From: Calliopum simillimum
Taxonomy: Eukaryota; Arthropoda; Insecta; Diptera; Lauxaniidae
Direction: 5' to 3'
DNA length: 64,000 bases
Assembly (NCBI GenBank): GCA_951812925.1
Contig: OX638370.1
Span: forward strand, 121,782,897-121,846,896
The translations under genes were made by a program, and so were the position numbers. The notes below the pieces were generated by a model, which saw only the letters and a list, made by a program, of their open reading frames with translations, was not told the origin of the DNA and did no database searches. Shown piece by piece: positions 55,345-64,000 of this stretch (positions are counted from its first letter, which is position 1; each line of letters opens with the position of its first letter).

Positions 55345-56955
55345 ATAAAAGATAAAAGATAAGAGATAAAAGATAAGAGATAAAAGATAAAAGATAAAAG
55401 ATAAAAGATAAAAGATAAAAGATAAAAGATAAAAGATAAAAGATAAAAGATAAAAGATAAAAGATAAAAGATAAAAGATAAAAGATAAAAGATAAAAGAT
55501 AAAAGATAAAAGATAAAAGATAAAAGATAAAAGATAAAAGATAAAAGATAAAAGATAAAAGATAAAAGATAAAAGATAAAAGATAAAAGATAAAAGATAA
55601 AAGATAAAAGATAAAAGATAAAAGATAAAAGATAAAAGATAAAAGATAAAAGATAAAAGATAAAAGATAAAAGATAAAAGATAAAAGATAAAAGATAAAA
55701 GATAAAAGATAAAAGATAAAAGATAAAAGATAAAAGATAAAAGATAAAAGATAAAAGATAAAAGATAAAAGATAAAAGATAAAAGATAAAAGATAAAAGA
55801 TAAAAGATAAAAGATAAAAGATAAAAGATAAAAGATAAAAGATAAAAGATAAAAGATAAAAGATAAAAGATAAAAGATAAAAGATAAAAGATAAAAGATA
55901 AAAGATAAAAGATAAAAGATAAAAGATAAAAGATAAAAGATAAAAGATAAAAGATAAAAGATAAAAGATAAAAGATAAAAGATAAAAGATAAAAGATAAA
56001 AGATAAAAGATAAAAGATAAAAGATAAAAGATAAAAGATAAAAGATAAAAGATAAAAGATAAAAGATAAAAGATAAAAGATAAAAGATAAAAGATAAAAG
56101 ATAAAAGATAAAAGATAAAAGATAAAAGATAAAAGATAAAAGATAAAAGATAAAAGATAAAAGATAAAAGATAAAAGATAAAAGATAAAAGATAAAAGAT
56201 AAAAGATAAAAGATAAAAGATAAAAGATAAAAGATAAAAGATAAAAGATAAAAGATAAAAGATAAAAGATAAAAGATAAAAGATAAAAGATAAAAGATAA
56301 AAGATAAAAGATAAAAGATAAAAGATAAAAGATAAAAGATAAAAGATAAAAGATAAAAGATAAAAGATAAAAGATAAAAGATAAAAGATAAAAGATAAAA
56401 GATAAAAGATAAAAGATAAAAGATAAAAGATAAAAGATAAAAGATAAAAGATAAAAGATAAAAGATAAAAGATAAAAGATAAAAGATAAAAGATAAAAGA
56501 TAAAAGATAAAAGATAAAAGATAAAAGATAAAAGATAAAAGATAAAAGATAAAAGATAAAAGATAAAAGATAAAAGATAAAAGATAAAAGATAAAAGATA
56601 AAAGATAAAAGATAAAAGATAAAAGATAAAAGATAAAAGATAAAAGATAAAAGATAAAAGATAAAAGATAAAAGATAAAAGATAAAAGATAAAAGATAAA
56701 AGATAAAAGATAAAAGATAAAAGATAAAAGATAAAAGATAAAAGATAAAAGATAAAAGATAAAAGATAAAAGATAAAAGATAAAAGATAAAAGATAAAAG
56801 ATAAAAGATAAAAGATAAAAGATAAAAGATAAAAGATAAAAGATAAAAGATAAAAGATAAAAGATAAAAGATAAAAGATAAAAGATAAAAGATAAAAGAT
56901 AAAAGATAAAAGATAAAAGATAAAAGATAAAAGATAAAAGATAAAAGATAAAAAA
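55345..56955. repeat. (GATAAAA)n heptamer satellite, ~230 copies
   Basis: 1.6 kb of almost perfect GATAAAA. The left edge has variants GATAAGA (first few copies) and the right edge breaks down as GATAAAAAATAACAG. Because three heptamers are seven codons, the minus strand stays open and gives a spurious FYLLSFI-repeat frame. Each unit contains AGATAA, which fits the WGATAR consensus of GATA transcription factors. Confidence 0.97.
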
Positions 56956-57757
56956 TAACAGAATAAGTTTTGAAGAGAACGCAAAAAATTCATATATTGC
57001 GCAACTCTATTCGAAATTTTTTTGAGACAAACAAAATAAAAACCGTATTAAATTAAACAAAAAAAAAAACGGTTCACTTGTTAGACACCATCTTTCAGAG
57101 TGTCAGGGGTAATCGTGGAATTTCTAAAATCTTTTTTTTTAACAATCTTACATAAAAATGTGGGTAAAAATCTAAGATTTCTGGAACTACTCTGAACAAC
57201 TATTTTATCTGCCATTTTTCAAAATTCTGAGTTATTTGACTTTAAGGTGAACCAATAGCAGTATTTTGTAGACGTCCAACGTCCCTCTCCTCAGCGTTTT
57301 CCATGGTAACAAAAAAGTTTTCTTAATCAGCAACAGACAGTACTCTTAAGTACAAAGATTCTTCTAAATCGAACGTTTATTTGTATTTTCGTTTGGTATA
57401 TTGCATACATAGAAAAAAGCTGTCCAAGGAATCTTAGATTTTTTGGTGTTCTACAAATTTCTGCCTTGTACGCTAAGCAATAAAATTCGTCAAAATCCTT
57501 GGAACAGAAGCTTTCATCTGTGATCTGTGAGCAGATGGCAACATTTGATATGTCCGATTTTTTCGTTATCGGTTTTTTTCTTCATACCGGCAGCTCTTAG
57601 TAAGATCTTGGAACCGGCAAAATCTTATATCTCGATGCTTTCTGGTTTCTGAGATAAAACACATTACAAAATATGATACGACAGTTTTTATTTGCTTTTT
57701 CCCATCAAAATGAAGTTTAAATTTTATCTCCTGAAAAATTTATAAAAAGAGACATAT
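56956..57757. other. Sequence without recognised feature
   Basis: No exon, TIR or coding relic supported. Confidence 0.5.
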
Positions 57758-58433
57758 CATGCGAAATTTTTTGACGCAAAATAAAAATCGATTTTTACCC
57801 CGAAAATGTGTTTATCATTAGCTTTTAAATTTTTACGGCAATCGGTTGCGCCAAACCCGATGTATCCACTATTTATTGTGTTGACTGGTTTTCCCATTTT
57901 TTTCATGATTTTCTGGAGTGAATAATGAGTGCATTTTCAAGGCATGGTGGGTAGGAAGAAATTGTTTCTGGTATCCTGAAAAATGTTTTTGTCACGAATA
58001 AAAAAATTTTCGTGCATGCAGAATATGATTTTTTTTTTCCATTTACATTTGTTTTTCTACTTTTCACATCGTGGGCCTCGAAATTTTTTATCTCATCCTG
58101 TCTCAAAATTTTCGTCGAAGTGTCCCTTGGCATTCACAAAACTTTCAGAGTGTACTTTCATATTGCTCTCAAGAGCTCGATATGCTTGATTCGCGCAAAA
58201 TATTTTTCAGGATACAAGAAACAAGTTCTCCCTACTCACCATTCCTTGAAAATGCACTCACTTTGAGTTATTCACGCCTGAAAATCATGAAAAAGCGGGA
58301 AAATTGATCAACACAATTAACTGTTTAGTGGATATATCGGGTTTGGCGCAACCGATTGCCGTAAAAATTTGAACGGCAGCTCTTAAAGAACACATTTTCG
58401 GGGTAAACGTTTTTCGTCGGAAAATTTCGCATG
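57758..58433. mobile_element. 676-bp foldback element
   Basis: Inverted arms run from CATGCGAAATTTTT (57758) and AAAATTTCGCATG (ending 58433) to a centre near 58070. Matching blocks: TACGGCAATCGGTTGCGCCA, CAGTTGAT/GTGTTGAC, TGAAAATGCACTCA and GATACAAGAAAC/GTTTCTGGTATCC. A ~13-bp indel distinguishes the arms near the right end. No coding content. Confidence 0.85.
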
Positions 58434-58508
58434 GATTTCCCCATATATATGATGGTCCCAGCATATTTACAAAAGGCACAGCAATGTATATAAATAATAT
58501 TTTGTATA

Positions 58509-59393
58509 GGGTAAGGGAGGGAAATATGGACCACCCATCTTTCTTTTTTAAATAAAACCCAAAATACATAAAACAGAACAGTTAATTTTATGTCATCCAG
58601 TAAAGGAAACAATTTACCTTTATTCTGATTCACTTTTAGATAAATATCTCATCAGGATAAAGAAAAAAAAATTAAAAAACTGAACATACTCAAAATGAAG
58701 ATAAAAAAAAATTTTAACGTAATATGGACCATATAGTCCATTTGGTACAGAAGTTGCATATAAAAATGTCACTTCCACATTCGGCACATTTTTTATGACT
58801 CCAAGAACGTCAGATTACACATTCAACCCAAAATTCGCCACGTCGATCTTCTAAGTAAAGAGTGTTACATTATATGCATTTTTTCACATTTTTTCCTTTG
58901 TAGTTAACGAATTACATATAATGACCATCAGACTCGTCATGAAAACTGCAACCAGATTCCCCATCTGAAAAAGATGATAAATACATTTGTTTTTGAGGCT
59001 TTTTTCTTTGGTGGTCTATATTACCCACAGCACGTTTGGTGAAATAAATGGTTTTTTTATCAAAAACTCTTTTGGTTAATGAACTTATTTGTGCTAATAA
59101 ATTATAAATGGTATTCAGTGACTTTATAAAATTAACCATTTATTTAAAAACGCGATGTCTTTAAGCGAAATAATGAAATATACTCACTAGAAAAAAATTA
59201 TCACTGATCTGTTTTTTAGAAAAATCAACTTTACAGAAACATGCGACTTCACCGAACGCTAAATTCGCCCTATTATAAGCTTTAGGTATTAGCGTTAAGT
59301 TTGAACATGAATAACGGTAAATCCCATGTATGTAGTGGGAAATAACCGTGTGGTCCATATTACCCACGTAGTTCATATTTCCCTCCCTTACCC
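58509..59393 (-). mobile_element. pogo-like DNA transposon relic, TA-flanked
   Basis: TIRs of 23 bp, GGGTAAGGGAGGGAAATATG plus RAC, at both ends with one mismatch, flanked by TA (58507-58508, 59394-59395). The TATGGACCA motif recurs inside. The minus strand carries a degraded transposase C terminus. At 885 bp it lacks the catalytic domain. Confidence 0.78.
58720..59139 (-). pseudogene. C-terminal zinc-finger remnant of a pogo/Tigger-like transposase
   Basis: An open segment (59139-58912) ends SFSDGESGCSFHDESDGHYM. Past its stop, in the same direction, come CI*CNTLYLED, then FWVECVI*RSWSHKKC, then CGSDIFICNFC. The CxxC..C..(W)SH..C..CxxC spacing is that of the PHD-like finger found at the end of many pogo-family transposases. 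At least two in-frame stops replace cysteine or other codons. Confidence 0.6.
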
Positions 59394-60969
59394 TACTTAT
59401 CTTTAAAGTTTTCTATTTTTTAATTTTTTTTTTTTTTTTAATTTTTTTTGTACGTAGGTTTTGTTGCTGCTGTTCCATTTTTTAACATGCTTGCGGCGGC
59501 TACATGCAAGTATTATTCAAAACTTTAATATGAGTGTTTTTTTTTACATAATAAAAATATTGCTAGTTTTTCCCTCTGCAGAGATTTCAAAATTTTTTTT
59601 TTTTTTCTTCTTATTTTTACAGTTGTTGTTGTTTCCTTTGTCCTTGCAAACCATTTACAAAATTGGTTTGCATACAAATTTTAATCATACAAAGACTATA
59701 CAGCTTTTTGTGGTAACAACTTGCGGCACTTTGGCAATTTGTTAAAATTTTTGCAACAACAATGATAAAAATATTGTGGGTCTTTAATAAATTTAAAGCA
59801 TAATTTTGTGTTTTATAAATAATTTATATAATTTTTTAATTAGTTCCAGAGGCATAATGATTTTTTCAGACACATTCAAAGTGTTGATGAAAATCTTTCG
59901 CAGCAGAGTCAGAGCAAGAAACTGTTGCCTACATTTTAGCAACAATAAGCAGGCATTCGGCCTAGCAAATCATGCATTGAACAGTGAGAGTATTAATATC
60001 ACTCACATTTTAATTTAAATTTAATTTTATTTCCATTCTTCCATATATTGTATGAAAAATTCTAAAATGATTCAAATCAAATATCAAAAACATTTTTTAC
60101 TCTTCAAGTACATATCTGCGTTTAACTTTTTTGATGAATTTATGAAGCGCTTCGAGCTAATGACCTGCCTATGTTAATTTCTGCGCTATTGGACATGACA
60201 TACTTAGATGCGCTTCACTGCTGCGCTAGAGTGCTTCGGAAGCACTATTGATGTGCTCCGAACATAAGTGTTAATCATCGATCGAATGATGAAAGTTTAA
60301 TTGTGAGGAAATCGGCAAGGTTGCAGTAGAAGAAAAAGTTGTAGAATTTCATCAAAGCAGCTATTTGGAATTAATCAAACATGAAATTTTTTATTTTCAT
60401 GATATAAGCGTGCAATTTTGAAAGGGTCGCAACTCCAAAACAAAATTAAAGTAATGTCATAATATTAATTGGCTGACGTTTTGTTAGGAATGAATAATTT
60501 TTTATCAATTTTTTCACTAAAAATTTATTTGATGATGTGGAATTAAGTTGAAAAAATGATATTGATCAAATAACCGATCATTATGGCACATAATTTATAT
60601 GACATAACTTTCGTTTTGGAGATGTGACCTTTTCGAAATTGCACGTTTATACGTTCAGTTTACAATTTGTCAATATAATGATATACAGAAATTGTGTTTG
60701 GATTTCTGTTGAATTTTCTAAATAAATTTAAAAATTTGTGGAGTTGCCTGGTTTTTCCGCAAACGGTATGGAGTTACCTTGTTATTTCCCAAAATGTATC
60801 ATTTACGCAATTTTTTGTTTCCTAATAACTTGGAAATGATATGCATTATTCAAATTTCGCAAAAACCATTCCATTTTTCATGGTTTTTTCATTTTCCAAA
60901 GAAATGGAGCTACCTGCTATTTCCGCGCGACCACAGATATGTAGATAATTTAAAGTTCGTTCCTGTTAA
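59394..60969. other. Sequence without recognised gene
   Basis: Poly-T tracts near 59420-59450 and 59596-59606. Three spaced copies of a TGGAGTTGCCTGGTTTTTCC-like phrase (60740, 60769, 60906) are the only repetition noticed. Confidence 0.5.
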
Positions 60970-61589
60970 TTAATGCTGACAAGTGTTATTCACATTACAA
61001 GTGTAATTTCATTATAAACATTAACATTATTGACAGACAAATCCATTATGGTAAATTAAATGCTGAATTATCCGTACGAAAGACAAAAGGAAAATTGAAT
61101 TGAATTTTGGAAAAACTTGACATCAATGGTGAAATCGACTATCGATTTGGTTGTGCGACGACGCTGTTAAATTACCCGCAGCAAAATTACACGATATCCT
61201 TGAAGTTAAAGCGAGTACACAAGAGGGCCATTAGTTTTAGTGTTGTCGTTTGAAATCGAATACAAATGATACGTGCTTATAAAATATCGATGCAGCGAGT
61301 TAAAGGCAAAAATTTTAGCTATCTCTACTGAGCTAACACCCCATATAACACAGCATTAAATTAAAGGGCAAGTACGTTAAGAAAAGCAGTAAATTGTTGA
61401 CAAATATATATATATTAGGTAAAAATATATATAATTGGCGCCCAACGAGGGACCATTTTTTGTAAAAAAAAAATGTATTGCACCACTCGAAGAAGAGAGT
61501 TAGAGGATATTTCGGACATGAGCAGAAAGTCTCCTAGCCCTTTGAAAGTCCTTTTTGGGCCCATAATGGAATTTATTGTGCGTAAGTAA
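60970..61589 (+). mobile_element. Orphan 5' LTR, primer-binding site and leader of a gypsy-type element
   Basis: TGGCGCCCAACGAGGGAC at 61436 is a tRNA-Lys-type primer-binding site directly after an AT-rich ..ATATATATAAT end. The ~460 bp upstream (TATAAAAT box at 61277) would be the LTR; its start is uncertain. Downstream a 38-codon frame begins at 61473 (MYCTTRRRELEDISDM) and stops at 61587-61589, resembling the first residues of a gag but truncated. No 3' LTR or pol was found. Confidence 0.6.
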
Positions 61590-61755
61590 ATTGGTTTATA
61601 TGAGGATAATATGAATTTTATATAAAATAGTCTAAAATACTTTCATATGAACTTCTACATAAATTTTATACAAAAAAAGTATAAAAGATTTTTATATACA
61701 TAGTGATACAATAAAGCTTAAGCCAAAATAGTTTAAATTGCGTCAATACTTTATA

Positions 61756-63023
61756 GTACAATCATTTGGGAGAATAAAATGATGTTACCTGGAATGTTTT
61801 GCGGGATTTTTGCAAAAGAGTTATTTTATAGATTTCGATGTGCTCTTTCAGAATTTCAACTTTGCTACCTCGAATCGTGTTCGCTCGCGCCGCCATATTA
61901 GAAAAATGGCGTCCAAAATCAGTTTTTTACAAATATCTCTTTAACGGTTACATTGTGGTGGAATATTGTAGCTTATAAAATTTTCTATAAAAATGACCTC
62001 TTAATTGTTTCCGCACGACCTTTAACTCAGGAGATATCCTAATTTAAAATTTGGAAAAAAATAGTAACTTGTGAACGGTGAGCCACACGTTCAAAGTAAA
62101 AACACTTGTTTATAGAAAATTACTTCCACTATAAGCTGCTTTCTATTTTTTTTCACATGACCTATAGTTTACGAGATATATTTTCAACAAACCTTAAATA
62201 AAGAAAAAAACCGTTTTTTCAAAAAAGCTCCAAAAAGGTTCGTCCTAGAAAAAAAAATTTTCATGCATTTTGTAGATCGTTCAATTCCCTATAAAGATCT
62301 GTCCAAACTGTTTTTTCGTCAGACTTACTCTTCAAGAGATATCGCGACTTGAAAATCATTCAAAATTGAACATAGTATGGAGCATAGTACAATAATCAAT
62401 TTTGAATAATTTTCAAGTCGCGATATCTCGTGATGGTAAGTCGGACGAAAAAACAGTTCGGGGAGCACCTTATAGGAAATTGAACGTTCTACAAAATGCA
62501 AAAAAAAAAATTTTTCTGGAACTTACGTTTTTGGAGCTAATTTGAAAAAACGGTTTTTTTCTAAATTTTTGGTTTGTTGAAAAAATATCTCGTAAGCTAT
62601 AGGTCACGTAAAAAAAAAGCTTATAGTGGAAGTAATTCCTTTAAATAAGTGTTTTTACTTTGAACGTGTGACTGAACGTTCATTAGTTATTGTAATTTTA
62701 AGCTCAACACATCACTGTACCTACTCATAAGCGGCATGCACATTTTACTAATTTTTTTCAAATTTTGGATATCTCCTGAGTTATAAGTAAGTCGTACAAT
62801 TTTTATATAAAATTTTATGAGCTACAATATTGCGCCGCAATATTTTTCTCTAAATGTAACGGTTAAAGAGATATTTTGGACGCCATTTTTCCAATATGGC
62901 GGCGCGAGCGAACACGACTCGAGGTAGCAAAGTTGAAATTCTGAAAGAGCACATCGAAATCTATAAAATAACTCATTTGCAAAAATCCCGCAAAATCCAG
63001 GTAAAACTACCAAATGACTGTAC
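61756..63023. mobile_element. 1.27-kb foldback element, TA-flanked
   Basis: A long inverted repeat centred near 62390; TA at both edges and ends GTACAATCATTTGG / CCAAATGACTGTAC. Matching blocks run through ATCGAAATCTATAAAA, GGCGGCGCGAGCGAACACG, AAATATCTCTTTAACGGTTA, GTAGCTTATAAAATTTT, TTTACGAGATAT and TCAAGTCGCGATATCTCG. The left arm has a ~12-bp insertion. No coding frame. It shares an ordered set of short modules with the 10665-12653 foldback. Confidence 0.87.
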
Positions 63024-64000
63024 TATTATGTGTACACATTTTATACGAAAAAAAGTTTTTATAATCTTTTATGCAAATTTTTAAAAAAACTTTCACATGT
63101 AGGTAATGCTTTTTGAATTAATGTAAAAAGTTTCAAGATCTGCTTGAAAGTATCGACATTTCACTAACAAATCAAAAATACTTATGTTGTCATTAACCTT
63201 ATGATGAGTAAGCCGTTTATTCAATTACACTTTTATTGACGTACGCAGACTAAAGACACGATGTACATATACACACATACACATACAGGCGACAATAGCG
63301 ACAATGCCTCAGGCAAATAGCAAGCAAGCAAGTAAGCAAACACACGCATACAGCGAAGAAAAAACATTAACCTTGAACTTGGCTGCTGCTGCAGTGAAAA
63401 CTTTTTGTACAATTTACGACGGCCTACTGTTTCACACACACAAGCACACAAACACATACACACACACAAAGAAGGTCAACGCGGCGGCTCAGTTGAGAAA
63501 GGTTGACAGACCGACCGACTGTACGTACATGATGATTTATGGGCGGCATTGCAGCTGCAGCTAAGGATCAGGACGCTATGGCGCTTGAAATTGTAAGCCA
63601 AAAACAAACAAACAATTAGCGCTGATAATCGAATGAGAATCAGTGCAGCTGTAAGACAGCCAAAAAAACGACACTGACAGCAGCGCAGAGCAGTAGCATT
63701 TAGCATTTATACAACATTAAGGTGACTAGCTGGAAAATTTCAAATGAAAATTCAAAAAAGAAAAATGTTGCTTTCAATCACAACTCATTATTTGATGCTT
63801 CGTGGAGTTAGCTATCTGGAAGTGGCCATTTATAAAATTTTTAATTTTAGTAGAACTTTAGTCAAATATTGAACTTATGCAACTTTGTGACCCATAAGTT
63901 ACATCGCAAATAAATTAAAGTAGTTTTTTTCCAGAAGTTATGACTGGGACTTATAACAAAACTGCAAAAAATTTTTTGCTCATTAGTTTTCAATGTGTTT
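63024..64000. other. Right flank with CA microsatellites
   Basis: Short CA/CACATA runs at 63266-63290 and 63435-63470. Frames on both strands here are low-complexity; one minus-strand frame (63706-63476) has a hydrophobic stretch but no splice support. No gene is called. Confidence 0.5.

Noticed and set aside
55345..56955. Telomeric repeat
   Set aside because: GATAAAA is not an insect telomere repeat and is flanked on both sides by ordinary sequence; flies generally lack short telomere repeats.
55302..56993. 563-codon open frame with an FYLLSFI repeat
   Set aside because: It is the (TTTTATC)n heptamer array read in the minus direction; three repeats equal seven codons so no stop can arise.
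63476..63706. Hydrophobic minus-strand frame as the missing membrane-anchor exon of the colmedin-like gene
   Set aside because: No donor in the required phase was seen and the frame is Cys/Leu low-complexity next to CA repeats; 18 kb from exon 1. Not enough to call.

Overview
The window is AT-rich, repeat-laden nuclear DNA of an insect, most likely a higher dipteran (a tephritid-like fly would fit). The evidence is GT..AG introns, several mariner relics, an Mdg3-like Ty3/gypsy element, tRNA-Lys primer-binding sites as used by gypsy-type elements, TATG microsatellites, and a collagen/immunoglobulin gene with very long introns. Nothing suggests bacteria. All calls come from reading the bases by eye; no searches were run.

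Host gene. One gene is supported, on the minus strand. Eight coding exons (45520-45719, 25633-25784, 25236-25422, 24661-24912, 16350-16487, 14114-14260, 8163-8291, 7446-7519) join in frame through consensus splice sites. In order they encode a Ser-rich, furin-site-bearing stalk, a short linker, three blocks of Gly-X-Y collagen repeats, one complete Ig domain and the start of a second. This is the layout of the colmedin/gliomedin family: collagen and Ig modules, normally followed by a C-terminal olfactomedin domain. The first exon(s), expected to carry the membrane anchor, and the 3' exons were not found here.

Mobile DNA. Nearly everything else is transposon or repeat. 1.36-6.0 kb is a full-length but dead LINE with a 9-bp target duplication, inserted into a roughly 38-bp satellite whose sister array lies at 50.6-51.7 kb. 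8.6-13.9 kb is a stack of TIR and foldback elements between Ig-coding exons. 17-24 kb holds decayed arrays, a tRNA-like relic, a LINE 3' fragment and two mariner copies. 26-37 kb holds a non-autonomous hAT, a TIR element with a nested 46-bp LINE tail, and mariner/HTH fragments. 37634-42800 is an Mdg3-like gypsy element with identical 275-bp LTRs but broken ORFs, including a remarkable array of small hairpins with constant loop and changing stems. 43.7-45.3 kb has two near-perfect palindromes and a tandem array. 46-64 kb lies upstream of the known exons and holds quasi-periodic TTTTTCGAC arrays, the satellite, a 1.6-kb (GATAAAA)n array, four inverted-repeat elements, a pogo-like relic and an orphan LTR leader.

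Most interesting: (1) the covarying hairpin array in the gypsy 3' UTR; (2) large foldback elements at 10.7-12.7, 54.3-55.2 and 61.8-63.0 kb that share short sequence modules, in the same order in two of them; (3) the 230-copy array of GATA-factor-like sites; (4) a Gag ORF that starts inside the LTR and translates through the primer-binding site.
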